Positions 8,475 through 16,683 of a stretch of 34,492 nucleotides of DNA are shown here, piece after piece (positions within the stretch are counted from its first letter, which is position 1; each line of letters opens with the position of its first letter). This DNA comes from Candidatus Zixiibacteriota bacterium (GTDB lineage: Bacteria; Zixibacteria; MSB-5A5; GN15; PGXB01), in NCBI GenBank assembly GCA_040753495.1, contig JBFMEF010000115.1, forward strand, positions 1-34,492. Reading direction: 5' to 3'. A model generated the notes under the pieces. It saw only the letters and a list, made by a program, of their open reading frames with translations. It was not told where the DNA came from and did not search any database. The translations under genes and the position numbers were made by a program.

Positions 8475-9047
8475 TCAATCGGTTTTTCGTTCTCTTAGAT
8501 ATCCGTTGCTGATAAGAATCTCTTTTAATTTCTCCAAACATCGCCTTCGGATGGGTCCTAAACTGTTGGGGGCAAGCCCCAGTTTCCGGGCGATTTCTTC
8601 ATATGACTCCTCTTCCGCAGCGTAAAAAAACTCTTCGAGGATTCTGCGGCAACGGGGGTCAATCTGCTTGAGGGCGAGTTCAAGATGTATCTGGCATTCG
8701 AGACGCTCTAAGGCGACGTCAGGTAGCGGTGACGGGTCCGGTTCCTCGGGATTGACATCACCGCCGGAGTCTTTTTCGGCAAGACGGCTCAGCCGCATCG
8801 CCTCGCGCTTGGCGGTGGTAACCAGCCAGGCGGAAATACGGGAGGGGTCTTTTAGTTTGCGGCGATTCTGGTAAAGAAGCACCCAGGTTTGCTGGAAACA
8901 ATCGGCGGCATCGGCAAGCGACAGCCCGGAGCGGGTGGCGACGGCGTAAACCAATCGTTGATAACGGCTTACCAATTCTTTCCAGGACTCGGGACGATTA
9001 TGGAGAATCTCCTCCCAGAGTTCGATGTCGGTTTTGTGAACGGCCAT
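8475..9047 (-). CDS. ECF-like RNA polymerase sigma factor
   Basis: The product is a small sigma-70 family protein of about 190 residues. Region 2 is visible as ELVSRYQRLVYAVA, then DAADCFQQTWVLLYQN and ISAWLVTTAKREAMRLSR. Region 4 appears as LKQIDPRCRRILEEFFY and the helix-turn-helix SYEEIARKLGLAPNSLGPIR. Regions 1.1 and 3 are absent, as in extracytoplasmic-function sigmas. I chose the ATG at 9047 because a promoter-like TTGACT/TATCTA pair at 9068-9095 would put the transcript start after the alternative ATG at 9077, which would give 200 residues. It is the first gene of the sigma, zinc-motif, CHAT, subtilase series, all tightly packed. It probably directs transcription of its own operon and perhaps others, but no second matching promoter has been shown. 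Confidence 0.88.
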   Translation of the reverse strand: MAVHKTDIELWEEILHNRPESWKELVSRYQRLVYAVATRSGLSLADAADCFQQTWVLLYQNRRKLKDPSRISAWLVTTAKREAMRLSRLAEKDSGGDVNPEEPDPSPLPDVALERLECQIHLELALKQIDPRCRRILEEFFYAAEEESYEEIARKLGLAPNSLGPIRRRCLEKLKEILISNGYLRERKTD

Positions 9048-9060
9048 ATTGGATTTCTCT

Positions 9061-9084
9061 GCCGATATAGATACCATTATCGGC
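9061..9084. repeat. Inverted repeat overlapping the sigma-gene promoter
   Basis: GCCGATA (9061-9067) and TATCGGC (9078-9084) are perfect inverted arms separated by ten bases. They cover the putative -10 element and the alternative start codon of the sigma gene. Spacing and position would suit an operator, but chance cannot be excluded. Confidence 0.4.
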
Positions 9085-9095
9085 AGTTAAGTCAA
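9068..9095 (-). promoter_or_regulatory. Putative promoter of the sigma/CHAT/subtilase operon
   Basis: On the minus strand TTGACT (9090-9095) and TATCTA (9068-9073) are separated by 16 bases, close to the housekeeping sigma-70 consensus. Transcription would begin near 9061, a short distance upstream of the ATG at 9047. Confidence 0.5.
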
Positions 9096-9399
9096 TAGAT
9101 AATAATGGGTGTATGACGTTTGGAATCTACTTTTCCAGATGAAGTACCGGAAGCGAAGATAGAGTTGCGGGAGTGGAGTACTTGTAATGATGAAATGAAA
9201 AAGCCCGGCGGAGAGAGCACGGACTCCGCCGGGTTTGGACGTTCAGCCCGCTGAGCCGGGCTGGCCTCCCCTTAAAATTGCGGAGCGGCGGATGTGACGG
9301 CGCCGAACTTGAGAGCGCTGAGTACAAATTATGTCATAATGTGTAACTGCTGATTCCAATCATGCTCACCACAAATAGAAGTCCGATCTCTATATTGTA
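9096..9399. other. Intergenic region between sigma operon and dockerin gene
   Basis: About 300 bases without a credible gene. It holds one clear minus-strand terminator (listed separately) and a second, smaller GC hairpin made of agcccg (9247-9252) and cgggct (9259-9264). A 66-codon frame here crosses the terminator and has no ribosome site. Confidence 0.6.
9198..9233 (-). terminator. Rho-independent terminator after the dockerin gene at 9400
   Basis: On the minus strand a perfect ten-pair stem (9224-9233 with 9204-9213, loop of ten) is followed by CTTTTTC. It lies about 165 bases past the preceding stop codon and separates that gene from the sigma operon. Confidence 0.85.
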
Positions 9400-10902
9400 T
9401 CAGTAAGGGCCTATCCATGGAGGACAAATAGGAGCATTACCATCTTTATATAAATAAGCCAACAGATAAGTCACGTCTAAAATATTAACAGTGCCGTTAC
9501 CATTTGCGTCACCCGATTCCAATGGAATAGGCGCCGGTCCACCTTTATAGAGATAAGAAATGAGATAGGTCACATCGAGGATATTGACAATGCAGTTTGC
9601 ATTCGCGTCGCCACAAAGATAGTAAACACTGAATGGACCAGTTGAATCGAGCACCGGAACCATATACCAATCAGTACCTTCTATTCTCAGATAGAAAGTG
9701 CATCCGAGTATGTTCGGGACCATCCAATCGTAACTATTTATAATTATGTTGCTATCGATCGGAACCCAAGAGGACATGTTGTCGATTGAATATGAAAGGT
9801 CTAGCCGCTGAAAACAATCCTCCGCTAATCCATGCGGACAATCAACTTCAAAGTCCATTGAGAGAAGTGATCCGATATGTACTGAATCACTTTGATTAAT
9901 GGGGATTATTCTAGTTTTGCAGGGCGGTTGATTCAGAGTGACCGTTTCAATGACCTGAAGCAGGTCGCGCGCGACTCCCTCCACTAGCAACATCACGGTT
10001 ATGGTATCAACAGCACCCACAGGAGGATAGCACAGGCCTTCAGTATAAGCCACAAAAGTAACTGGTATCGAATCATGTGCTGGAACAGTACAAATTTCAC
10101 TGTAACTACAGTCGACAGAATACGGTATGAACGGCGTGTGCTCCAGGTAACAGTCAATTGGAAAATCGGAATTATTCTTCAAGTAAATGGTAGTGTCGTA
10201 ATCGTGTCCTGCAGGCCTTGAAAAATTAAGGCTGTCTAAACTGAATTCAATGCTAGTATCTGTGGAAAGTGCTTCAAAACAGACATCATCAAAGTAGGTA
10301 AAATTGCCATCCTCACAGGATTGTAGTACGATTGTACCGGGTGCCATAATTGGAGAAGGGTCGAGATAATTCAGGGAGTCTCCGCTTCCGTCTGGCATTC
10401 TGTAGCCATATGTGATGATATTGGGTGCCTCTCTTCTTATGAAAACCTGAAACCATTGATACGATTGAAGTATGACAGGTATGGAGCTGACTGGGGTGAT
10501 ACCCTTCTGGAGAATAAATGTAGTCCCCGGTACAAATCGTACTCTGTAGCCGCCATCTGTCATGCCGATAGGTACCTGGATGGCAAATTCGTTATCCGTG
10601 GAGCCAGTCTGATGATTTGCCCACACACTATATTCTCCATATATGGCTGAAAAATCATTGCGATAAATCTTTCCCCAGCAAAAGAATTGTGCTTCTCTAG
10701 ACAGGCCAATACTCTTCGCTCCAGAATGTACTGGAGTGGTTGCAACGACGACTCCACCTTCAGTGTTGGTCCAATTGGAACTCCAGTCATTCTCAAACCC
10801 ATCACAAAATGATAATTGTGCATATGTTCCAGGATGAATTAACATCACAAATGACAGAGGCAATACCAACAGGGCTCCTCTCCATGACATTTCTACGTTC
10901 AT
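9400..10902 (-). CDS. Exported dockerin-repeat protein, function unknown
   Basis: The product is 500 residues. A signal peptide (hydrophobic 9-27, cleavage near TYAQ) is followed by a lectin/laminin-G-like beta region (about 33-215, starting CDGFENDWSSNW), then an Ig-like segment (about 220-330) resembling the choice-of-anchor/BACON style, then two C-terminal dockerin loops (about 430-495, CGDANANCIVNILDVTYLIS and GDANGNGTVNILDVTYLLAY). GGAGG lies four bases before the ATG. No catalytic motif is visible, so it is more likely a binding or structural surface protein. The gene is visibly lower in GC than the CHAT and Lon-like genes on either side, and it separates modules A and B. It has its own terminator and is probably an independent unit. 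Confidence 0.85.
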   Translation of the reverse strand: MNVEMSWRGALLVLPLSFVMLIHPGTYAQLSFCDGFENDWSSNWTNTEGGVVVATTPVHSGAKSIGLSREAQFFCWGKIYRNDFSAIYGEYSVWANHQTGSTDNEFAIQVPIGMTDGGYRVRFVPGTTFILQKGITPVSSIPVILQSYQWFQVFIRREAPNIITYGYRMPDGSGDSLNYLDPSPIMAPGTIVLQSCEDGNFTYFDDVCFEALSTDTSIEFSLDSLNFSRPAGHDYDTTIYLKNNSDFPIDCYLEHTPFIPYSVDCSYSEICTVPAHDSIPVTFVAYTEGLCYPPVGAVDTITVMLLVEGVARDLLQVIETVTLNQPPCKTRIIPINQSDSVHIGSLLSMDFEVDCPHGLAEDCFQRLDLSYSIDNMSSWVPIDSNIIINSYDWMVPNILGCTFYLRIEGTDWYMVPVLDSTGPFSVYYLCGDANANCIVNILDVTYLISYLYKGGPAPIPLESGDANGNGTVNILDVTYLLAYLYKDGNAPICPPWIGPY

Positions 10903-11089
10903 AATACCTCCAATAGCGACAGATTATGTATTTTCTAATAATTCGATCTAACCTAATGAGCTTGCCTTTCGGAAGCCTCTTCCAGAATGAAACATCACTT
11001 GCAGTCACAGCATTTTGAAGCTGCGACAGCCTGAACTATTCCTAAATCCTAATAGAGACATAGTGGCAGACAGAGAACTCTGCCGGAGG

Positions 11090-13264
11090 TTATTTTGAGA
11101 TTTTTGAAGATTTTTTCAGATTTTCGGCCGCCCGAAGCTGCCCCTCGGTTACCCAGCCAGAATCGGTCCAGTAGGTGACGGTGTCAAGAAGATGCGCGAC
11201 ATATCGCTCATACGGAATATTAGGCAACTGTCCTTCACTTACCCCTCTATCACGGAGTTTCCGAAAGGGGTCATTGAGAACCGGCTGGACGACCCGGAGT
11301 CGGGCATCCAAAGGGTACAAAATATCGTAGGCGCCATATTTGGCATCACCATGCTCTCTAATATTCACGGCATAACCGTTGTCGGTTTTCCAGATTCCGG
11401 CGCCTCCTGGCTGATTATAGGGAAGGGCCGAGAAAGCTTTGCTGAGATCAGTCTGCGGGAAAAGAACATATGCCAACTGCGTACCGCGTTTAAGCCATGA
11501 ACGGTCTCGAAATTCGTTCTTTGTGTATGGAGGCGAGCAGCCCCACGCCGAATCGGGGTCAATTACCGCAAGAGCGGCACAGCCCATCGGGTTATTGTAG
11601 CTGAGAAAGAAGACCTCCAAGTCGCCGTCAGAGTCGAAATCGTCGGCGAAACAGGGCCAGCTGGCGCCGGCATTTATGTACCAGCCGAGTGAATCGCCAT
11701 AAACCGTCCAGAAGGTAGCATGGGAACCGGCCGGTGTCTGGGTGCATACTGTGGTAACAATGATTTTTTCATCGTCAAATTCAAATACCCTAATATGCTC
11801 GGCGTCAACAGTATATGGAGTATCAACGATATATTCATTCGGAATCATACAGGACCGCTTGAAAAGCAATTCACCGTCAAAAGAGTAGCAGAAAAAGCAG
11901 GCATATTCGGGAGTGCGCTCCAATGCTTCCGGTAGAATCAAGACCTCATTTCTGCCATCGTCATCCAGATCATACAAAATCATATTTGACGCCTGAACAT
12001 GGTCGGCAGGGATAGTCCAGGGAAACTCCAGCGTCCAGAGCAATGTATCGCCGGAGTTGAAGAATTCAATGGCTTTGTTATCGGTGTCGACATGGAACCT
12101 CACCGGGTTGTCGTTTTCAATGGGAGTGAATAACTTCACGGAGAAAAAGGCAAGAAGCGACAACATCACCACTAACATGGGAATCTCGAACTTCGGATTG
12201 CGGACCGTTTGAACTGTTTTCCGCGCCCGATACGCCACCGGGCTGACTTTGCTTCTGGTCACAAAGCGGGGGTCGGAGAGCACGCTCGGCAGTTCCTCCA
12301 CCCCGTACAACTCCAGTTTGCGGCGGGGATAAGGCGACTCCAGCTCTTTGAGATAGCCCCAGCAGTCATCGATATGCTCCCGCGGTATTACCAGATATTT
12401 CAAGCCGGAATGGAAGGCGCGGAAGATTTTCAATTTCAGCCCCTGGGCGTCAATCGGCAGGATTTTACCCTCGGCAGATAACGCTCCCGAAAAGACGGCG
12501 TCGGGGGCGACACTGATTTTCTCCCGCAAGACTTCAAGCCTGGCAATCGCCGCCACGGCTCCGACAGCGAAGGCGACCCCGAGCGAATCGCCGGTAAAAC
12601 GGGCGCCGGTATGGTCCACATGAAAGTTTATCCGATAGCGACGTCGCGACGGCAGATTATGGCTCTGCTCCAGATATTTTCGGGCCGCCGCCGCCGAATC
12701 GCGCGCCTGTTTCAGAAAAGAGTCGTTTGATTTGAGAAGGGGATTGCGGATATCGACATCATCAGTCTCATTCCGGGGTGATATTCTCTCGGCCGAGACC
12801 CGGAGTGTCAGGATTCTCCCTCTGGGGTCAAGACCGAGTTCCGGGAAATGCTCAACAAACAGGGCTTTAAGAGATACTCCGTTTCCTTTTTCATCTGATT
12901 CCGCGATTAATTCGCCATTATGCACGGCGCGCAAGTAATCAGAAATCTTCCGATGCAAAGTCTGCAGATGCTCCAGGTCATCGCCGGAGCAGATTCCGGC
13001 AGGAAGCCCGCCGAGAAACTCCAGCAGTCCTGAAAGCTGCACGGCATCAGCCGGAAGAAATTCACGCGGGTCGGCTTTCTGTGAGGCGACGGTCAGTTTC
13101 GGAATAAATTCCTTAAAGTACGGTTCGACAAGTTCGGGGAGTTCATCTTTCAAACCGGAAAAGAACTTCAAAATGCAAACAGTTTCCAGTTCCGGCGACG
13201 GCGCCAGCCGCAACGCCTGACGCAGACGTTCGCTCTCGGATTCAATTTGCAGGAAATTGGGCAT
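11090..13264 (-). CDS. Membrane-anchored Lon-type (S16) protease with FG-GAP-like outer domain
   Basis: The product is 724 residues. Residues 1-190 are mostly helical and of unknown fold. Residues about 205-330 match the proteolytic domain of Lon: FTGDSLGVAFAVGAVAAI corresponds to the Lon GPSAG block with nucleophile Ser227, and GKILPIDAQGLKLKIFRA corresponds to the LPIGGLKEK block with Lys279, followed by YLVIPREH. The Ser-Lys dyad is therefore present. There is no AAA+ domain. A single hydrophobic helix (361-379, MLVVMLSLLAFFSVKLF) follows, and the rest lies outside with calcium-loop signatures such as YDLDDDGRNEV and DDFDSDGDLEVF, as in FG-GAP/VCBS propellers. It could transmit an external signal to an internal protease. 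It starts four bases after the zinc-motif gene and is surely co-transcribed with it. I know no described family with this full architecture. Confidence 0.85.
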   Translation of the reverse strand: MPNFLQIESESERLRQALRLAPSPELETVCILKFFSGLKDELPELVEPYFKEFIPKLTVASQKADPREFLPADAVQLSGLLEFLGGLPAGICSGDDLEHLQTLHRKISDYLRAVHNGELIAESDEKGNGVSLKALFVEHFPELGLDPRGRILTLRVSAERISPRNETDDVDIRNPLLKSNDSFLKQARDSAAAARKYLEQSHNLPSRRRYRINFHVDHTGARFTGDSLGVAFAVGAVAAIARLEVLREKISVAPDAVFSGALSAEGKILPIDAQGLKLKIFRAFHSGLKYLVIPREHIDDCWGYLKELESPYPRRKLELYGVEELPSVLSDPRFVTRSKVSPVAYRARKTVQTVRNPKFEIPMLVVMLSLLAFFSVKLFTPIENDNPVRFHVDTDNKAIEFFNSGDTLLWTLEFPWTIPADHVQASNMILYDLDDDGRNEVLILPEALERTPEYACFFCYSFDGELLFKRSCMIPNEYIVDTPYTVDAEHIRVFEFDDEKIIVTTVCTQTPAGSHATFWTVYGDSLGWYINAGASWPCFADDFDSDGDLEVFFLSYNNPMGCAALAVIDPDSAWGCSPPYTKNEFRDRSWLKRGTQLAYVLFPQTDLSKAFSALPYNQPGGAGIWKTDNGYAVNIREHGDAKYGAYDILYPLDARLRVVQPVLNDPFRKLRDRGVSEGQLPNIPYERYVAHLLDTVTYWTDSGWVTEGQLRAAENLKKSSKISK

Positions 13265-13268
13265 AGCC

Positions 13269-14078
13269 TCAGGTGAAGAGGTAGATTTCGATAGTATCGC
13301 GGCTGTCTATTCGGGGCAATTCCAGTTGGTCGGTCAGGTCCGATTTAATCATCACAAGTTCCCTGGAGCCCTTTTCGCGGACAGCAATTTTCAGGGGAGC
13401 GGCCGGAACGCCGGTTTCTTTCGGCATAATTTCAAGTCGCAGCGCCTTGCCGGCGCCGGTGTCCTGGAGTGATATTCTGACCTGGTCGCCATCCGGGCTG
13501 GATAGAATAATTGTCCCTTCCGGTTGTGGAATATCTTTGAAAGGAACAAGGCAAAAACGGGCGCGGGCAACGCGGACTTCAGCGGTGAGTTTCTCCGAAT
13601 CAGGCCAGGGGATTCGACCGAGGTTGACCCGCCCTTTCTCATCGGTCATACATTCACTTCCGCCAAAAGGGCTCACCAGGACGTTTTGATAGAGCGAAGG
13701 GTCATCAGATATGAGATATAGCCAGACCTCGCGGGTATGGGAATCGCGCACCGCTTTCAGCATGATGCGCTGGTCAGTGGAAAGCAAAGTAGTCGATTCG
13801 GAGCCGACCTCCAGTTTCAGCCCTTCGGCGGCAATCGCCGGCATTCCGACCTCAGTCAGCAGAGCGCCGCGCCACTGATAGAGATAGAAAAGGCGGGGCG
13901 AATCCGGTTGCGACCAGCGGCGGGAATAATGTTGCAGTTCCTCCCGTCTTTTCTCCACCAGAAAACGGCAAAGATGACAGCTCTCCAGGTGTCGCTCCAG
14001 CGCGGCGCGCTCTATCGAATCCGATCCCAGTATAAACAGGTCCCATTCATTAGCCCCGGGACACGGGACTGAAGTCAT
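13269..14078 (-). CDS. Soluble zinc-motif protein, putative anti-sigma/adaptor
   Basis: The product is 269 residues. Near the N-terminus it has HxxxCxxC at His30, Cys34, Cys37 (RHLESCHLCRFLVEKR), the same ZAS-type zinc motif as the protein before the CHAT gene. The rest (about 75-269) is predicted beta-rich, with a segment GRVNLGRIPWPDSEKLTAEV that looks like the end of a carboxypeptidase-regulatory/Ig-type sandwich. No signal peptide or membrane helix is seen. The start is strongly supported by AAGGAGGAG just before the ATG. It is followed after four bases by the Lon-type protease gene. No classical sigma gene precedes it. The gene before it encodes an unknown 358-residue protein which might fill that place. 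The anti-sigma role is inference. Confidence 0.78.
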   Translation of the reverse strand: MTSVPCPGANEWDLFILGSDSIERAALERHLESCHLCRFLVEKRREELQHYSRRWSQPDSPRLFYLYQWRGALLTEVGMPAIAAEGLKLEVGSESTTLLSTDQRIMLKAVRDSHTREVWLYLISDDPSLYQNVLVSPFGGSECMTDEKGRVNLGRIPWPDSEKLTAEVRVARARFCLVPFKDIPQPEGTIILSSPDGDQVRISLQDTGAGKALRLEIMPKETGVPAAPLKIAVREKGSRELVMIKSDLTDQLELPRIDSRDTIEIYLFT

Positions 14079-14206
14079 ACTCCTCCTTCGGGCAATATAT
14101 GACGTATCTTACCAATACGCAGACAACCTAACATAACTGCTATCCCAAAATACGCATCCCTTCCCCGTCTACAATTCCTATTAGTGGCACAGGGAAATAA
14201 ATGCCG

Positions 14207-15283
14207 TCAATTCCCATACTTTTTTCTAAAATAATCATTAAAACGCTGCCGGGCATGATATGCCAGGGTGTCGAATTGGCGGTACTCTTCGCGATAGACA
14301 TTGCCGCTCACCCCGCCTTTAATATAAGGCTCTAAATACTGCCAATAATACATTGTATCGTAATAAGATACGAGGTCGTCGGTCAAATTGAGCAGGGCTT
14401 TTTGAAAAACCTCAGCCAGCGGCTCGGACAGCATCCCTTTCGACACCCAGTCATCAATAATCTCCTTGACATCCTCCAGCGCCGCAAGGCAAGCCTGGTT
14501 CGCATCTATCTTGTGATGGGGGTTTACCACAGGTACGGGTGGAGGCTGTTCTAACTGTTCCTTGAAATACTCCGCGAGCAAGTCAAACAGTTCTTCAATC
14601 GACACTACCGGTGAGCGTGAGCCGATTATATTGACCTCTTCTAACAGCGCCTCAATAATGTCTCCCAGGCTTTTCTTATAGGTCGGGATACGATGAAGAA
14701 TGTTATTCAATTCGTCGCGGCTGCACAGGGGAGTTCCTTCGCGCAGATTACTGATGTCCGACAGTACTATCCAGCGAGGGGCATCATCCGGAAAACGACG
14801 GAACCGTTTGTCCCTTCTTAATGTCACATAATAGTTGCGATGAAGTTTCGGTATTACCGGGTTATGCTCAGCCCAGCGATGGAAGAGTTGCTGCAAGGCT
14901 TCACGATAAATGACCCTTTCATACACCAGGAAGAGCTCGGCATCGGGCAGCTCTGTTGCCCAGCATACCGATTTGCGGAAATATCGTTCTCGGTCTTTAT
15001 CTGAAAAGATGTTTCCAAGCAGGGTTAGCGCCATCTCCTCCGGGGTGCAATCGGCCGATTTGACGGCGGCGCGGAGACGGTACTCCAGGCACCCTGCTCG
15101 AGTAGCGACCATATAAGCGCCCATCTGGATAAGACGATTGAGGTCATGACTTGATATTGTGCCGTCACAGAGACGGCGAATCAGTCGCGCAATTTCGATG
15201 ACAAACGGTCGGAGTTCTTTCACGTCCTGATAAATGCAAAGGGATGGGTCGGTTGATAGAATTATGGAACTAATATACGGCAT
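14207..15283 (-). CDS. Uncharacterised 358-residue protein upstream of the zinc-motif/Lon pair
   Basis: I do not recognise this protein with confidence. It is predicted mostly helical and has no signal peptide or membrane span. The first half has charged helices and the pattern YRLRAAVKSADCTPEEMALT, LGNIFSDKDRERYF, RVIYREALQQLFHRWAEHNP and KLHRNYYVTLRRDKRF. This recalls a group of uncharacterised proteins with remote sigma region 2-like character, but that is an impression, not a match. The C-terminal third is again helical (about 265-358). A short AAAGG precedes the ATG. It sits 128 bases upstream of the HxxxCxxC gene on the same strand, the place a sigma factor would occupy by analogy with module A. 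It could equally be unrelated. Confidence 0.75.
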   Translation of the reverse strand: MPYISSIILSTDPSLCIYQDVKELRPFVIEIARLIRRLCDGTISSHDLNRLIQMGAYMVATRAGCLEYRLRAAVKSADCTPEEMALTLLGNIFSDKDRERYFRKSVCWATELPDAELFLVYERVIYREALQQLFHRWAEHNPVIPKLHRNYYVTLRRDKRFRRFPDDAPRWIVLSDISNLREGTPLCSRDELNNILHRIPTYKKSLGDIIEALLEEVNIIGSRSPVVSIEELFDLLAEYFKEQLEQPPPVPVVNPHHKIDANQACLAALEDVKEIIDDWVSKGMLSEPLAEVFQKALLNLTDDLVSYYDTMYYWQYLEPYIKGGVSGNVYREEYRQFDTLAYHARQRFNDYFRKKYGN

Positions 15284-15399
15284 TGCGCCTTTTCGTCAAT
15301 GCCAAAGTAGGTGATGAATTCCTTTCCGCCTATATTTCAATTTAAGGCGCAAGCCGGTATCAATGTCATTGCGCGAAGCCCGCGCCGCAAGAGAATACC

Positions 15400-16665
15400 T
15401 TACTCAACTTTCAGAATTTGAATCATGGTGTCGGTATGAGATTCTCCGGTTTGCGGGTCGAGCCAGGGGTTGGCGACAGCGATTCTCACCGAGTTGCCAT
15501 CTGCATCCAAACCGAAGAGGGCGCTGGTTTCATCCTCACCAAGGACCGAAAGAGTAGTCTGTTTCTGATAAAAGGTTACAACTTCTTTTATATTGTCGCC
15601 GGTTCTGTAACAATAAATCTCTTGCCCCATCACTTCCCTGGCGTATTTGGTTTGAGCGGCATCAAGTTTCGCCCCGGGATAAATCTCCACATCGAATTGC
15701 GTTTCGTTCTTTTTGACGGCAGTAGCGCCGGATGTTGCCTTGCCGGTTTTGACCAGTTCTACTCTCCGGTTTTTGGCGCGTCCTTCCTCCGTGCCATTAT
15801 CGGCAACCGGTTTGTCCTCGCCATATCCGACCGTGGAGAGTCGAGCTTCGTCGATTTTCTCAGCAACAATCGCCTCCTTGACTGCTTTCGCCCGGTTTTC
15901 CGAAAGAAGAATATTGGCGGCGGAATCGCCAACATTATCGGTATGCCCTTCAACACCAAGCATAAGTTCCGGGTTGGTCTTCATCATCTGGACTATCTGC
16001 TCTATGATTGGTCTGGAGTCAGGGCGAATAGTCGCTTTCCCGAAATCGAAGTTGATATATAAAGTCACTTTTCCGTCACGGTTGAGAGCCTCAAACATTC
16101 CGCTGGCGGTGACATCCTGTTTCATCGCTTCCTTGACAATAAGAGTCAAATAATATTCAAAGCCGTCATTGAAGGTCACGATTTCGACCCAGAGTTCATT
16201 ATCGCCTTTAAGAACCTTGCCGGTCAGCATGCGGTAGCCGCAGTTTATGGCGCAGTTGGCGCCCTCGCAGATGCCGTCAAAGATGACCGTTCCGCCCATA
16301 TTCCGGATGGCGCTTTCGTAGTTGCGAATAATCTGTAATTCGCTCGCCTGTTCACTCTCCTCACCCATCATATACGACCGGAACATTTTTCGGCCTTCAA
16401 TGGTGGTGCAGTCATTGCCGTTGTAAAAATGGTACTCGTCAAACTCCCGGTCACCGGTGTCAATGATCTTATACTTCGGCATTCCGGAAAAGTACGGCGT
16501 GTCTTTAAGTTGCGGTTCCTCGGCTGCTTCTTCCGTTTCTTCTGTGACCGTTTCTTCCGTGACGGCTTCTTCCTCCCCTTCTTCCTCCTGCGCTACCGCC
16601 GGCAGGGATAATAGGAAGAGAGGAAGTATCAGCGCTGTGACCGTCAGAAATCTTTTAAGGTACAT
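15400..16665 (-). CDS. OmpA-family envelope protein
   Basis: The product is 421 residues. A signal peptide ends near PAVAQ (26), followed by a Glu/Thr-rich acidic linker (27-52), a domain of about 140 residues with four cysteines (85-200), a canonical OmpA-type peptidoglycan-binding domain (201-306), and a C-terminal domain (323-421). In the OmpA domain the two residues that hold diaminopimelate are present at the expected spacing: Asp243 in EGHTDNVGD and Arg258 in SENRAKAV, with the AKNRRVEL ending. The C-terminal domain recurs in the next gene upstream. AGGGAG precedes the ATG. It is the last gene of a three-gene envelope operon and follows its neighbour by 18 bases. It probably anchors an envelope complex to peptidoglycan. 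Confidence 0.92.
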   Translation of the reverse strand: MYLKRFLTVTALILPLFLLSLPAVAQEEEGEEEAVTEETVTEETEEAAEEPQLKDTPYFSGMPKYKIIDTGDREFDEYHFYNGNDCTTIEGRKMFRSYMMGEESEQASELQIIRNYESAIRNMGGTVIFDGICEGANCAINCGYRMLTGKVLKGDNELWVEIVTFNDGFEYYLTLIVKEAMKQDVTASGMFEALNRDGKVTLYINFDFGKATIRPDSRPIIEQIVQMMKTNPELMLGVEGHTDNVGDSAANILLSENRAKAVKEAIVAEKIDEARLSTVGYGEDKPVADNGTEEGRAKNRRVELVKTGKATSGATAVKKNETQFDVEIYPGAKLDAAQTKYAREVMGQEIYCYRTGDNIKEVVTFYQKQTTLSVLGEDETSALFGLDADGNSVRIAVANPWLDPQTGESHTDTMIQILKVE

Positions 16666-16683
16666 AGCTACTCCCTTTCGATA

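Noticed and set aside
7778-8512. Plus-strand frame of 244 codons opposite the CHAT and zinc-motif genes
   Set aside because: It is antisense to three well-supported minus-strand genes and matches nothing.
9127-9327. 66-codon minus-strand frame
   Set aside because: It runs through the ten-pair terminator stem at 9204-9233 and has no ribosome site.
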